Shown: positions 48,934-58,914, counted from the stretch's first letter. The stretch: 64,000 nt of DNA from Bacteroidota bacterium (GCA_018267825.1 JAFDXR010000008.1:1-64000); one strand, 5' to 3'. Notes: a model not told the origin generated them from the letters alone. Translations and numbers: made by a program.

Positions 48934-50115
48934 TCAGGCAATTCTGATGATTAAAAAATAGATTGTTACAACGAGTGTCAGCACACCCGTGACTATGAAT
49001 GTAGCTGCTGCCCCGAACTGCTGCCAGATCAGGCCTGCCATAACACTGGCCACAAGTGCACAGATACTCTGAAAAGCAGCAAATGTGCCAATAGCCGTGG
49101 CTGTATCTTTTTTATCGCACACATTACTGATCCATGCTTTCGAAATACCTTCGGTCGCTGCTGCATACAAACCATATACAAGAAACACCACATAAAACAA
49201 AGCCGGTCCGGATACCAGGGCCGCACCAAAATACACCACTCCGAATAATACAAGCCCGGCAATAAACACAGGACGCAAGCCTATACGATCTGCCAGCCGG
49301 CCCAATGGATACGCAAACACAGCATATACGAGGTTATAGAATATATAAATACCAATCACGGCTTCATCGCTGAGACCCGATTGCCGTGCCTTGAGCAGCA
49401 GAAAAACATCGGAGCTGTTGAACAAGGCGAAAAGCAGCAGGCCGCTAACCAGCTTACGATAAGCCGCCGGGCTCTTTTTCCAATACGCGACAAATGCCAG
49501 AAATGAAAGATTCTTTTTTTCCTGCTTAGCGGGTATTGCTTTTTCTTTCAATAACAATGAGCTCACAATAGCCAGCAATCCGGGCACAAAGGCAATAAGG
49601 AAAAGGGGTTTATACGCTCCCGGAAAAAACCAGAGGTACAGCAAAGCCAGGCCGGGACCGATAACTGCACCGAGTGTGTCCATTGAACGGTGAAAGCCGA
49701 AAACCTTTCCTTTGGTTTGTGGTGTAGCTTCGTCAGACAGGATAGCATCGCGTGCACCGGTACGAATGCCTTTGCCGAGGCGATCGAGTGTGCGGGCCGA
49801 AAAAATCCAGAGTGGCGCGGTGAATACGGCCATCATGGGTTTTGAAATGGTACTCAGTGTATAGCCAAGTTGGACAAAAGGAACACGTTTCCCCAGGTGA
49901 TCGGAGAGGTTGCCGAAATACCCCTTGCTGAATCCGGCAACGGCTTCGGCAATGCCTTCGAGCACACCAATGAGTACAACAGAGAAGCCGATACTTTTGA
50001 GATACACCGGCATCACGGGATACAGCATCTCGCTGGCTATATCGGTGAAAAGGCTCACCAATGAAAGAATCCAGACCGTGCGGGTAATTATTTTTGTGTT
50101 TTGTTGCATTCGCAT
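48934..50115 (-). CDS. MFS transporter
   Basis: 393 residues with 12 predicted membrane helices, the normal length for the major facilitator family. The loop between helices 2 and 3 reads GNLSDHLGKRVPFVQLGY, the variant of the MFS signature, and the symmetric second-half loop reads GRLADRIGLRPVFIAG. The first half also has the TLDRLGKGIRTGARDAI segment found in a subgroup of Bacteroidota MFS proteins. The substrate cannot be told. It is preceded on the same strand by the acyltransferase gene. Confidence 0.85.
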   Translation of the reverse strand: MRMQQNTKIITRTVWILSLVSLFTDIASEMLYPVMPVYLKSIGFSVVLIGVLEGIAEAVAGFSKGYFGNLSDHLGKRVPFVQLGYTLSTISKPMMAVFTAPLWIFSARTLDRLGKGIRTGARDAILSDEATPQTKGKVFGFHRSMDTLGAVIGPGLALLYLWFFPGAYKPLFLIAFVPGLLAIVSSLLLKEKAIPAKQEKKNLSFLAFVAYWKKSPAAYRKLVSGLLLFALFNSSDVFLLLKARQSGLSDEAVIGIYIFYNLVYAVFAYPLGRLADRIGLRPVFIAGLVLFGVVYFGAALVSGPALFYVVFLVYGLYAAATEGISKAWISNVCDKKDTATAIGTFAAFQSICALVASVMAGLIWQQFGAAATFIVTGVLTLVVTIYFLIIRIA

Positions 50116-50181
50116 ATGATAGCTTACGCTATACGCTCTTCAAAGGTAAACATCCCGCGCCGTATACAGGCACCCGTATGC

Positions 50182-50742
50182 TCAGGACGGACGAATGGCT
50201 TCTTCGCTGAAACCATCCGGATTTTTGCCGGTGGCTCCCCTGAAGAATTCACGGATAGTGGCAAAGTCTTTTTCGATATCACCCGTCGGGATAAAGGGTT
50301 CACTGAGGCGGGCGCTTTTCAGTTTGTAGTCGAGTATGCCCAGTACGATAGGCACATTTGCCTTGATAGCCAGGTAATAGAAACCGGTTTTCCAGCGCTC
50401 TACTTTTTTGCGGGTACCTTCCGGTGGAACCAGGGCAATGAATTCATCGCGTTGTTCAAACATCTCTACCATGGCATCAGTCAGCTTATTGCTTTTGCTC
50501 CGATCTACAGGCAGTCCACCGGTGAGGTGAAACAATATATTGAGTGGAAATACGTAAAATTCTTTTTTTATAAGGTAGCGGGGTTTCATGCCGTAGAGCT
50601 GCCAGGCACATAATCCGTACACAAAGTCCCAATTGCTCGTATGAGGAGCCGCCACCAGCACATATTTTTTCAGGGTAGGGGCTTGTCCCTGAATTTTCCA
50701 GCCGGTAAGCTTAAAGATCAGTTTGGGTATAAACTTAGACAT
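50182..50742 (-). CDS. PlsC-like 1-acylglycerol-3-phosphate acyltransferase
   Basis: 186 residues, a short form of the family. The catalytic HX4D is HTSNWD (His34 to Asp39) and the acceptor-binding motif is PPEGTRKK (Glu108, Gly109, Thr110, Arg111). An N-terminal helix could associate with the membrane. It would transfer an acyl chain to a lysophospholipid or another glycerol acceptor. The gene precedes the MFS gene on the same strand with a gap of 66 bases and is divergent from the methyltransferase gene. Confidence 0.85.
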   Translation of the reverse strand: MSKFIPKLIFKLTGWKIQGQAPTLKKYVLVAAPHTSNWDFVYGLCAWQLYGMKPRYLIKKEFYVFPLNILFHLTGGLPVDRSKSNKLTDAMVEMFEQRDEFIALVPPEGTRKKVERWKTGFYYLAIKANVPIVLGILDYKLKSARLSEPFIPTGDIEKDFATIREFFRGATGKNPDGFSEEAIRPS

Positions 50743-50858
50743 ACTGAAAAGTACACATTATTTTAAGTCCCGCCTTACAATTGGTCGAAATACGATGCTA
50801 TGCATAAGATCGTCTGATATCGTTGGTATTTTGTAATTTCATACAAAGAGATTCACGC

Positions 50859-51494
50859 ATGGATAATTACCAGATCACGATCGATACGTTCAATACACTG
50901 GCTCAACGTTACCAGGAACGTTACATGGATGTGAAAGCTTATCATGATGGCTTCGCTCTGTTTTGCAATCACATTCCACAACAGGGGGCTTCCATTCTTG
51001 AGATCGGCTGTGGGCCTGGTAATGTTGCCCGTTACCTGCTCGAACTACGCCCTGATCTCCAGCTCCACGGCATTGATCTTGCCCCCAATATGGTGGATCT
51101 GGCCAGGCAGAATAACCCCGGTGCCACATTCGAAGTAATGGACGCCCGTCACATTCATGAACTTACTTCTCATTATGATGCGGTGATGTGCGCCTTTTGC
51201 TTGCCTTATCTTTCGAAGGAAGACGTACAAAAACTATTTAAGGATTGTTTCCGTTTATTAAAGCCCGGCGGCATGCTGTATCTCAGTACCATGGAAGACG
51301 ATTATAGCAAATCAGGCTTCGAAAGCAGCAGTGATAGGAAACACAAAGCCTATCTGTATTATCACCATGAAACTCATTTACGACCCATGCTCGAAGAGAA
51401 TGGATTTGAGATTATACATCTGAGTCGTCAGCCTTATCAGAAATCAGACACAGAAACCATGACTGATTTGATTATACTGGCGGGGAAGAAGTGA
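50859..51494 (+). CDS. Class I SAM-dependent methyltransferase
   Basis: 211 residues from ATG 50859; an in-frame ATG at 50823 would add twelve residues lying in the promoter region. Motif I is ILEIGCGPG at 46-54, the acidic end of strand 2 is LHGIDLAPNMVDLA, and a later motif is YDAVMCAFCLPYL. The substrate is not evident; the fold is like UbiE/Methyltransf_11 or 25 members. The last 122 bases recur, diverged, 3.8 kb downstream. Confidence 0.85.
   Translation: MDNYQITIDTFNTLAQRYQERYMDVKAYHDGFALFCNHIPQQGASILEIGCGPGNVARYLLELRPDLQLHGIDLAPNMVDLARQNNPGATFEVMDARHIHELTSHYDAVMCAFCLPYLSKEDVQKLFKDCFRLLKPGGMLYLSTMEDDYSKSGFESSSDRKHKAYLYYHHETHLRPMLEENGFEIIHLSRQPYQKSDTETMTDLIILAGKK
51373..51494 (+). repeat. 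Direct repeat copy 1 (3' end of the methyltransferase gene)
   Basis: The final 122 bases of the methyltransferase gene match 55178-55299 without gaps and with 14 differences counted by eye (about 88% identity). The repeat includes the stop codon of both copies. The T9SS protein gene lies between the copies. Confidence 0.85.
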
Positions 51495-51575
51495 GAACTT
51501 TTAAATGGTTGTATAATATACTACCGATAAATCTCCATGTTAAGCCTTCATGATCACTTCTGATCAAATTTTTTG

Positions 51576-51583
51576 TATATTTG
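51576..51583 (+). promoter_or_regulatory. Bacteroidota -7 promoter element of the large T9SS gene
   Basis: TATATTTG fits TAnnTTTG exactly. It lies 30 bases before ATG 51614. A TTG start at 51581 would be inside this element, which argues for the ATG. Confidence 0.5.
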
Positions 51584-51613
51584 AATATCCCCGGTATTTT
51601 ATTTTTTAAGCCT

Positions 51614-54600
51614 ATGATCGATCGTTATTTACATCGTAGTATTATTATTTTATCCTTACTATCTGGATGTGTCAGAATGTATGGACAAATAAATAATAAG
51701 CAGGGGTCTGTCGTTTTAAACACAGACTCTTTTGATCTAAAAAAAGCAGAACAGGATGCTATAAACCATGGCATTCGTCCTACTGAATTGCGTGGCTACC
51801 TGAATTACAAATATTCCGAATACAGAAGCCGTTTTTTACCTTCGATCAGCAATCACCCTGCCGCTATGCAGAGAACCAGCCAGGTTCAAAGCAGCTACTG
51901 CCCAAACATGGATTTCAGCAACCTGAACTTCACCAACTGGAATGGCTCATATGGTACAGTAACAACCGGAGCTTCAACCACAACACCTGCCGTATACAAT
52001 GTAACTCAATATAATATTGTTGATCCGGCTGGTATAAATGCAGACCTGATCGATACCAGGAACTACCATACAATCATGAATATTCCACCTACATCTGCAG
52101 TGTATCCGTATTGCCTGGGTTACGATTCGATTGCCTGCCGCATTGCAGGCACACAAACTATTTCTGAAATACCTTTTCTGAATCCAAGCGGCGGTGCCAG
52201 TTCGGTGCGTTTGAATGGTGCTTTGGCCAATTACCGCGCATGTTCGTTAAATTATCATTTATCATTAAACCCAAACAATAAATTTTTAAGTCTGGGTTTT
52301 GCCATCATCATGGAGAATGGAGGGCACCCATTAAATGAGCAACCATACTTTCAGATAAATCTGACGGACCAGAATCACAATCCTATTCCTGGTTGTCCCA
52401 CTTATTCTTATGCAGCAAATAGTATAACGATAGTTACTGATACACTCTGGAAGAGTTCGTCTATTGTTTATGATGCGTATTACAGACCATGGCAAAATAT
52501 TTACATTGACATGTCTGCATATCCCGGTGTGACAGATGTTAATGTCGAATTTCTAGTGCAGGGATGTACACTTGGAGGACACTATGCTTATGCCTACGTA
52601 AGTGCGTCTTGCGACATGGCAGGCATAACATCTGAATTTTGTCCCGGAACAAACACCGCCATACTGCATGCACCTTCAGGTTATAGCAGCTATCAATGGG
52701 CCGATGCACTTGGCCCTATTTCTTCAACAAGCGGAGGAACCTCCCCTACTTTGTCTGTTTCACCGGCAACGGCTGGTCAATCGTATACCTGCACATTATC
52801 ATCTTTTGGCTTACCATCTGTTGTTATGCAAACCACTCTGGCAGTTACTACAGTCTCCATAAATAACATCAACACTACATTTTCCTGTAAGGGTGGCCAT
52901 AATGGTACAGCCTTTGCTCAAGCCGGTGGTAGTAATACCGGTTACACATTTACATGGACAGACTCCAGTGGAGCAGTTATTTCAACAGCTGCGCTTGCAC
53001 AAAATCTATATCCCGGCCATTACCTGCTAACTGTAACTGCCAGCAATTGCGGACAGGACACTCAATCGGTTGTGATTCATGAAATGCCTTCTGCCACACT
53101 TGTAGCCAATAACCAGGTTACCATGTGTGGAAGCAAGGGCATGCTGATCGCTGACCCGGGCAGTTCATACCAATGGTACTACCTCCCTGGTCTCACAAAT
53201 AGCCCAATTCCCGGGCCAAATGGAACAAACGACACACTTATACTTATTAACCCCGCTTACAATCAGCAATACGCAGTTACCTACCAATCTTCAACCGGCT
53301 GTATAGACAGCAGCCTCTACACCATAGTTCCGGGAATAGCGGGAGATATCTATACCAGTGATGTTAAAAAAACCTGTTCCGGCCAACAACTTGGCTCGGC
53401 TATTATCCATCTTGTGCCGGCTTATACTGTTCCTCACGACTACACCATCATAGGCCCAAACAATTACAATAATACGCTGTCGCATACAACTGCGTTAAAA
53501 GACAGTATTTATGGCCTGGTTGCCGGAACTTATTCCATAACTGTTACCGATAGTCTTTGTATTTACTATTCTACTTTTACCATTGATTCGACTCTGGGGG
53601 TTTTCAATATAATTCCGGCAATGCCTGCTATTTGTAATGGTCTACCTATAACACTCACAGCCGACAGTCAGCCGGGGTCAAATACAAGTTGTGGCGTGTC
53701 GCCAAACGGCACATGTAATAATACCAGTCTGTTAACCATAGGAAACGGCACTATTACTAACACAAACAGCACATGGCCTACGCCATACGGTAACTGGTAC
53801 TCCAATGCAAGGCATCAATTCTTGTTTCTTGCCAGCGAACTACAGGCAGCAGGTTTTAGTGCTGGCAAAATATCAAGCATCGCTTTTATGATTCAGAGCG
53901 TTAACGGGCTAACAAATTACCCAAATTACAGTATCTCCATGCGATGCACACTACTCGATTCGCTGCCTGCAATAAATCAATTTGAAACCGGATTATACCA
54001 GGTATACAGTGTGCCAAATTACGCTGTACAAACCGGCTGGAATACTCACAATTTTCAGCAGGCATACGACTGGGATGGTTTATCTAACCTCATTGTGGAG
54101 GTGTGCTATGGGCAAAATCCTTTCTCGACTTCAAACTACTCTTACAATTCTGTTTGTTATCAATCTCCTACGCCCTTTGTATCATCCAAAGTTTTTTTCA
54201 GCGACGTTGATCCTGCATGCGGACCAGCCGTCCCCGGGTCATTCTCCTGGCAAACATTTTCGCAAAGACCGAATGTCAAATTCGGCATTTGTGCCGGATC
54301 TTCAAATCCAGCTAACATATCGTATACCTGGAGCCCGACTACAGGTCTGTCGAATCCGACTGGCAGCATCACAGTGGCTTCACCAAGCGTTAATACTACA
54401 TACACCGTCATCGGGTCCACGCCAGCCGGCTGTACTTATTCCACAACAACGAACCTGGTTATTAGCAGCGGCCCAACCGTTACCGTCAATAACGGCAGTG
54501 TTTGTATCGGAAGCATCTATCAAATCAACCCTTCCGGCGCATCATCCTATTCCTATTCCAGTGGAAGTTCCAGTGTCCTTCCATCTGTAAACACCACGTA

Positions 54601-55153
54601 TACAGTAACCGGCTACGACATCTATCACTGTGCCGACACAGCACTCTGCCATGTTACTGTTTTACCTGTTCCTACGCTTTCTGTCACCGGTTATGAAAAC
54701 AGTATCTGCCCTGGCGAAACAAACACCATTCATGTCAGTGGAGCCAATTCTTACACCTGGAGTACAGGTTCGGTTGGCAGCAATGTTATTATTTCGCCAA
54801 CAGTCACTACAGCCTATTCCGTGATTGGTGAAGATGCAAATGGTTGTACCGAGAGCTCCAATTTTATTCAGGTCGTAGAGTCCTGCGTTGGTATTCATGA
54901 TATAGATGCTTCTTCTGAAGCCATCCACATCTATCCAAATCCGAGTACAGGCATTTTTATAATTGAAGGTCTGAATTCACAAAGTCAAAGCACGCTTAAC
55001 GTATATAATCTGTTGGGGGAGTTGATTGTGCATAATACCATTAATACTCCGGCAACAGTTATCAATTTGCAGGAGCTTCCTTCCGGCATTTATACTTTAT
55101 GTGTTCAGCAACAGGATAAAAAGACATATTATAAAAGCCTTGTAAAACAATAG
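51614..55153 (+). CDS. Large T9SS-secreted surface protein
   Basis: 1179 residues from ATG 51614. A signal peptide (about 1-24, ending RMYGQ) precedes a large beta-rich body with Ig/PKD-like modules rich in Ser, Thr and Asn, among them several short units with TYTWSPTTGL, TTYTVIGS and a Cys (about 900-1090). The C-terminus is a T9SS type A sorting domain (IHIYPNPSTGIFII, LNVYNLLGELIVHN, LPSGIYTLCVQQQ, YYKSLVKQ). It should be anchored on, or released from, the cell surface. No catalytic motif was recognised. Its gene is flanked by the repeated methyltransferase 3' ends. Confidence 0.85.
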   Translation: MIDRYLHRSIIILSLLSGCVRMYGQINNKQGSVVLNTDSFDLKKAEQDAINHGIRPTELRGYLNYKYSEYRSRFLPSISNHPAAMQRTSQVQSSYCPNMDFSNLNFTNWNGSYGTVTTGASTTTPAVYNVTQYNIVDPAGINADLIDTRNYHTIMNIPPTSAVYPYCLGYDSIACRIAGTQTISEIPFLNPSGGASSVRLNGALANYRACSLNYHLSLNPNNKFLSLGFAIIMENGGHPLNEQPYFQINLTDQNHNPIPGCPTYSYAANSITIVTDTLWKSSSIVYDAYYRPWQNIYIDMSAYPGVTDVNVEFLVQGCTLGGHYAYAYVSASCDMAGITSEFCPGTNTAILHAPSGYSSYQWADALGPISSTSGGTSPTLSVSPATAGQSYTCTLSSFGLPSVVMQTTLAVTTVSINNINTTFSCKGGHNGTAFAQAGGSNTGYTFTWTDSSGAVISTAALAQNLYPGHYLLTVTASNCGQDTQSVVIHEMPSATLVANNQVTMCGSKGMLIADPGSSYQWYYLPGLTNSPIPGPNGTNDTLILINPAYNQQYAVTYQSSTGCIDSSLYTIVPGIAGDIYTSDVKKTCSGQQLGSAIIHLVPAYTVPHDYTIIGPNNYNNTLSHTTALKDSIYGLVAGTYSITVTDSLCIYYSTFTIDSTLGVFNIIPAMPAICNGLPITLTADSQPGSNTSCGVSPNGTCNNTSLLTIGNGTITNTNSTWPTPYGNWYSNARHQFLFLASELQAAGFSAGKISSIAFMIQSVNGLTNYPNYSISMRCTLLDSLPAINQFETGLYQVYSVPNYAVQTGWNTHNFQQAYDWDGLSNLIVEVCYGQNPFSTSNYSYNSVCYQSPTPFVSSKVFFSDVDPACGPAVPGSFSWQTFSQRPNVKFGICAGSSNPANISYTWSPTTGLSNPTGSITVASPSVNTTYTVIGSTPAGCTYSTTTNLVISSGPTVTVNNGSVCIGSIYQINPSGASSYSYSSGSSSVLPSVNTTYTVTGYDIYHCADTALCHVTVLPVPTLSVTGYENSICPGETNTIHVSGANSYTWSTGSVGSNVIISPTVTTAYSVIGEDANGCTESSNFIQVVESCVGIHDIDASSEAIHIYPNPSTGIFIIEGLNSQSQSTLNVYNLLGELIVHNTINTPATVINLQELPSGIYTLCVQQQDKKTYYKSLVKQ

Positions 55154-55177
55154 CGTGGTTATAATTTTCTTACTGAG

Positions 55178-55299
55178 CTCATTTACGCCCATTGCTCGAA
55201 GAGAATGGTTTTGAGATTATAGATCTGTACCATCAGCCTTTTCAGAAATCGGACACAGAAACCATGACCGATCTGATTATACTGGCGGGGAAGAAATGA
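55178..55299 (+). pseudogene. Remnant of a second methyltransferase gene
   Basis: The frame matching the methyltransferase C-terminus is still open: HLRPLLEENGFEII, then QKSDTETMTDLIILAGKK and TGA 55297-55299, about 39 residues. No start codon or upstream methyltransferase sequence remains; 25 bases before it is the stop of the T9SS gene. Most differences from copy 1 are silent or conservative, so the copy probably evolved as a gene before losing its 5' part. Confidence 0.8.
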
Positions 55300-55481
55300 A
55301 AGCCCGTTGCATCTGAGCTTCCCCGGCAACACCCACCTGTTGGTACCCGGCTAACTTACTTATTTTCCTAAGAATAAGTATAATTTTACTTACTCAGCAT
55401 TTTTCATACTATATTACTACGGAAATTACCTTCTTTTAAACTCTATTATACGATTCCGGAAAAGTTGCCTCAAACAATTCC

Positions 55482-55489
55482 TATATTTG
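55482..55489 (+). promoter_or_regulatory. -7 promoter element for the 213-aa exported protein
   Basis: TATATTTG fits TAnnTTTG exactly and stands only five bases before ATG 55495; a TTG at 55465 could serve as part of a -33 element although the spacing is short. Transcription would start at or very near the start codon, giving a leaderless or nearly leaderless mRNA. Confidence 0.4.
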
Positions 55490-55494
55490 CGTTT

Positions 55495-56136
55495 ATGAAA
55501 AAACCTTTCTTCCTCCTTTTGTTCCTGGGCCTTGGATTTTCATTGGCAGCACAGGGTTACGGCGAATATTTCAGACGCTATGATATTTATGGCGGTGCCG
55601 TTTATGCCACATCAAGAACCTACATCTACGGCATAAAGTATCAGAAAACCCCATCCAATCCGGCTGTATACGACACCATCGGCGGGCACCGTGAAACGGC
55701 CCTCGGGCCTATTGTGGGAATGGGCTGGAATCTGCCGTTTGCAACATTTGCGCACAAGAACATGTCTATCGGTGCTCACATTGCAGGCAACATCGGTTTC
55801 ATGGATGGACTCTCCGCTAATTTCCCCATCGGGCTTCAATACAAATTCGGAACCGATGCCTCCCTCGATTGTGAAAAACCCTTTGGCTTTTCTGTGAGCG
55901 GTGGCTATAATATTCTGATGGTAACAGGCGATGTGGGCGAAGGCATTTTCAAATATCCTTATGTAGCTCCGGAAATCAATTTCACGACAGGAAGATTCGG
56001 ACTCATGAAAATAAAAGCATACATGCAATTTACCGAACAGTATTTCAGAGAAAAAACAGGAAGTGAAACCCACCATACTTACCTGAAAGTACCGTTTATC
56101 TTCGTAATCGGTTTCTGTCCACATTATGACGATTAG
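55495..56136 (+). CDS. Exported outer-membrane-type beta protein, 213 aa
   Basis: 213 residues from ATG 55495. The signal peptide is MKKPFFLLLFLGLGFSLAAQ. The mature chain alternates hydrophobic and aromatic residues in short strands with Gly-rich turns (YGGAVYATSRTYIYGIKY, MSIGAHIAGNIGFM, GFSVSGGYNILM, FIFVIGFCPHYDD), which fits a small outer-membrane beta-barrel. The closing Phe/Tyr near the C-terminus also fits. No specific family is recognised. Confidence 0.65.
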   Translation: MKKPFFLLLFLGLGFSLAAQGYGEYFRRYDIYGGAVYATSRTYIYGIKYQKTPSNPAVYDTIGGHRETALGPIVGMGWNLPFATFAHKNMSIGAHIAGNIGFMDGLSANFPIGLQYKFGTDASLDCEKPFGFSVSGGYNILMVTGDVGEGIFKYPYVAPEINFTTGRFGLMKIKAYMQFTEQYFREKTGSETHHTYLKVPFIFVIGFCPHYDD

Positions 56137-56227
56137 CGAGGGGCCGGCCTGATGCCAGTCGTACCCGCAAAACCTGCATTGGCAGGCCAAAGGGATCGTG
56201 GCATTTCAAAACTCCCAACCGAAAAAT

Positions 56228-56650
56228 CTATTTATCCCTGAACAGCGTATCCGCTTTCATCTGAGCTTCTATACTTTTTGTAATGGAGTCGAATACGGGG
56301 CTTTTCTCCAATTGGCGCTGAACCAAACGACCCATTTCTTCATCTGTATTATAGCCTATTACATGATATGACTCATCCAGGTGAAAATACATCTTCGTCG
56401 TTTTCTTTTTACCAATCGCATACGTATGAATAATGGAATAAACGACCATCTTTTTCGCATGTGCGGTTTTCCGGAGTTCCTCTGAGGGATACTGACGAAA
56501 GCACTCGCCAAAAGTAAGCGCCTCGTAGTTCTTATGTTTTGCGGTCATAAATTTCACAACCGAAGCTTCGGCCATGGACCTGTCGGGTTCATTCTGTGCT
56601 TGGCCATTCATTGCAAACACCAGAATAAATAAAGTAATCAGTTTTTTCAT
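56228..56650 (-). CDS. Exported hypothetical protein, 140 aa
   Basis: 140 residues with a signal peptide (MKKLITLFILVFAMNGQAQ) and a compact alpha/beta mature domain containing ECFRQYPSEELRK, VVYSIIHTYAIGKKKTTKMYFHLDESYHVIGY. The alternation of strands around a helix might be an NTF2-like or cystatin-like fold; this is a guess from pattern. It lies on the same strand as the lipoprotein upstream, 72 bases away. Confidence 0.6.
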   Translation of the reverse strand: MKKLITLFILVFAMNGQAQNEPDRSMAEASVVKFMTAKHKNYEALTFGECFRQYPSEELRKTAHAKKMVVYSIIHTYAIGKKKTTKMYFHLDESYHVIGYNTDEEMGRLVQRQLEKSPVFDSITKSIEAQMKADTLFRDK

Positions 56651-56722
56651 AGTTCAACAAAAAAAATTTAAAATACCATTCTACCCAGACGCAGATGTAT
56701 CTTCAACCCGAATAAAGTACTT

Positions 56723-57268
56723 TTATTCGCCCTCTTCCGGAATCTCAGTTCTTATAAATTCGTATTTACCATCGGGCGTCAGGGCATAATATAAAAGCTC
56801 GCCGTAGTCTGACTGATGAAACCCGCAAAACGTGCTGAAAACAATTTTTTTTCGAGACTTATCTATCGTATCAATGACGGTGCTTCCAAAACCAGAATGG
56901 TACAATTGATTTTTATCAGGATAAACGTGTGCAAACTTCGATTTATCAATCGTAGTTGTTTTACCATTTATGGTTATATCAACGCGCCTGTCTTTATAAA
57001 GGAAGATCCGGTTCTCACTGGTATCCGCAATTACAGGGTCGCCCACTACATAACTCTTAATGGTTACACTGTAATCTTCGGTGCCCATCATAAACAGAGA
57101 GTCCACTATCTCATCCTGCGGGCTTTCACCGGGTATTGTTACATAGGTATTAGTGTCTACTGCACCGGCGGCCATTCCGATGCTTCCATGATCGGAGAGA
57201 GGCTTGCTTTTTTGCTGACCACAGCTTAAAAAAAACACAACGGAAATTAATAGCGTAATACCTTTCAC
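56723..57268 (-). CDS. Lipoprotein, 181 aa
   Basis: I chose the GTG at 57268, giving VKGITLLISVVFFLSC, a normal lipoprotein signal; the frame is open to an ATG at 57346, but that would make an unusually long signal of about 41 residues. The mature part is beta-rich, ending in GKYEFIRTEIPEEGE. No family is recognised. It is divergent from the propeller-like T9SS protein gene. Confidence 0.6.
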   Translation of the reverse strand: MKGITLLISVVFFLSCGQQKSKPLSDHGSIGMAAGAVDTNTYVTIPGESPQDEIVDSLFMMGTEDYSVTIKSYVVGDPVIADTSENRIFLYKDRRVDITINGKTTTIDKSKFAHVYPDKNQLYHSGFGSTVIDTIDKSRKKIVFSTFCGFHQSDYGELLYYALTPDGKYEFIRTEIPEEGE

Positions 57269-57350
57269 TTGCTTTAAAATGCTTGAAATAAAGGTAATGA
57301 TTATCCGATACAAACATAATTCAGTAAAGTCAAGTATTAAAATCATTTCA

Positions 57351-57367
57351 GGTGCTAACCTAGCACC
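57351..57367. promoter_or_regulatory. Perfect palindrome in a divergent intergenic region
   Basis: GGTGCTA-acc-TAGCACC is a perfect 7-bp inverted repeat between the divergent lipoprotein and T9SS genes, followed by an AAAAG and T-run. It may be a small operator or a weak terminator. Confidence 0.3.
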
Positions 57368-57473
57368 AAAAGTTTTTTTACTATCTTTATAATACCCGCA
57401 GACAATTAAGCTGTTTTGACCTAACCAGCAGCAAGCCCTAAAATGCTTTCACAGTTACAAAAATTTGAACATA

Positions 57474-58883
57474 ATGATGAAACGGGTTACAATTATTCTG
57501 CTTTTCTTTTCTTTTTCGCTGTATGCACAAAACTGGGCTCCCCTGGGTAAAGGATTTGATATGGGCCGATTCCCCAGAACAATGGTCATAGACTCGGCAA
57601 ACAATCGGCTCATTTTTGGTGGGGACTTCAAATGGATAAATTCCGATAGCACATTAGCGAACGGTATCTGTACATGGGACGGTGTAAAATGGGATAGTTT
57701 AGGCTACAGCATACAGGAGTGCCCATCCTGCAATACCGTTGATCCAGTCAGTAAACTGTATTGGTATAAAAACACGCTTTACGCGGATGGGCATTTTTCA
57801 TGTCCGGGATTACCCTTTCATCATGGTAAATTCAATCCGGTTACAAAAAGCTGGGAAAATATAATACTTTGTGCTGACATAAATGGCACATGGCAAGGGT
57901 GGTCTAATACATTGAACAGCGATTCTCTTGTCATCAGTGGCATTGCTGATACCGTTTGCGGACTCTCAAAATCCATCGGATTCTTTTATGATGGTGCCAG
58001 TTTCTATCCAGCGCCTTTGCTTACAAGCATTTCCAATTACTCCGGAAATGTTCTCCGTTATTTTTTCAAATACAAAAATACGTGGTACATCACCGGAGCG
58101 TTAGAGGATCCGGTTGATTCGGCATCCTTCGGTTTTGCCAGATATAATGGCAACCATTGGGAAGCAGTACCCGGTTTCACGAACTGCCCGGGGTTTACAT
58201 CTATAAAAAAATACAACAACGAATTATACATGACAGGTCCCTTTTACAAAAAAGATGGTGCTCCGGGAAATGCCATTGTTAAATTTGACGGCACAACCTG
58301 GGATGACCTGGGAGGCGGAATGTACACAATTACAAATAATCCCGACAACCAGGTTTCATGGTTCAGTGATTTCACAATGCATAAGGGAGAACTTTACGCC
58401 ACTGGTTTTTTCTATTATAAAGATTCCTTACCCGAATTTGGCGTGGTGAAATTCGACGGTCATACGTGGTGTAATGCCGGCGACGCTTTTGATAATGAAG
58501 TTTTCTCCATCGACTTCTGGAATGACACCTTATACATTGCCGGTGCGTTTAATCATGCAGGCTCTCAGGTAATCCGGGGCGCTGCCAAATATACAGGAAC
58601 CGGATTTTTGCAATGCGATGCGACAACTGTAAATGAAATGCAGGCGTCTGCCCGGATATTGAAGATATATCCAAATCCTGCAACCTCATACATCACAATA
58701 GAAGCAGACAGCGAATTACCTGAAAAATCTGCCGTTCAGATACAAAACTATCTTGGCCAGATTGTTCTGACTGCACCTTATGAAAAAAAGATAAACATAT
58801 CGTCTCTATCGGAGGGTTGCTATTTCATTCTGGTAAAAACCACCGGTAAAGGCATATACCATTCCAAATTTATCAAGCGATAA
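57474..58883 (+). CDS. Beta-propeller-like T9SS-secreted protein
   Basis: 469 residues from ATG 57474 (ATG 57477 is equally possible). The signal peptide ends SLYAQ. The body repeats a unit of roughly 50-60 residues: LYATGxFxxxD, VVKFDGHTWxxxG, and IxKYNNELYMTGPF, which resembles Kelch or similar beta-propeller blades. The C-terminus is a T9SS type A domain (LKIYPNPATSYITIEA, VQIQNYLGQIVLT, LSEGCYFILVKT, YHSKFIKR). It should be exposed on the cell surface or released. Confidence 0.75.
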   Translation: MMKRVTIILLFFSFSLYAQNWAPLGKGFDMGRFPRTMVIDSANNRLIFGGDFKWINSDSTLANGICTWDGVKWDSLGYSIQECPSCNTVDPVSKLYWYKNTLYADGHFSCPGLPFHHGKFNPVTKSWENIILCADINGTWQGWSNTLNSDSLVISGIADTVCGLSKSIGFFYDGASFYPAPLLTSISNYSGNVLRYFFKYKNTWYITGALEDPVDSASFGFARYNGNHWEAVPGFTNCPGFTSIKKYNNELYMTGPFYKKDGAPGNAIVKFDGTTWDDLGGGMYTITNNPDNQVSWFSDFTMHKGELYATGFFYYKDSLPEFGVVKFDGHTWCNAGDAFDNEVFSIDFWNDTLYIAGAFNHAGSQVIRGAAKYTGTGFLQCDATTVNEMQASARILKIYPNPATSYITIEADSELPEKSAVQIQNYLGQIVLTAPYEKKINISSLSEGCYFILVKTTGKGIYHSKFIKR

Positions 58884-58914
58884 AGGGGCTTCCGGAGCTC
58901 GTTTTGTGCTTTAC

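Noticed and set aside
51581-51613. Upstream TTG start for the large T9SS protein
   Set aside because: It overlaps the TATATTTG promoter element and would add residues before an otherwise normal signal peptide.
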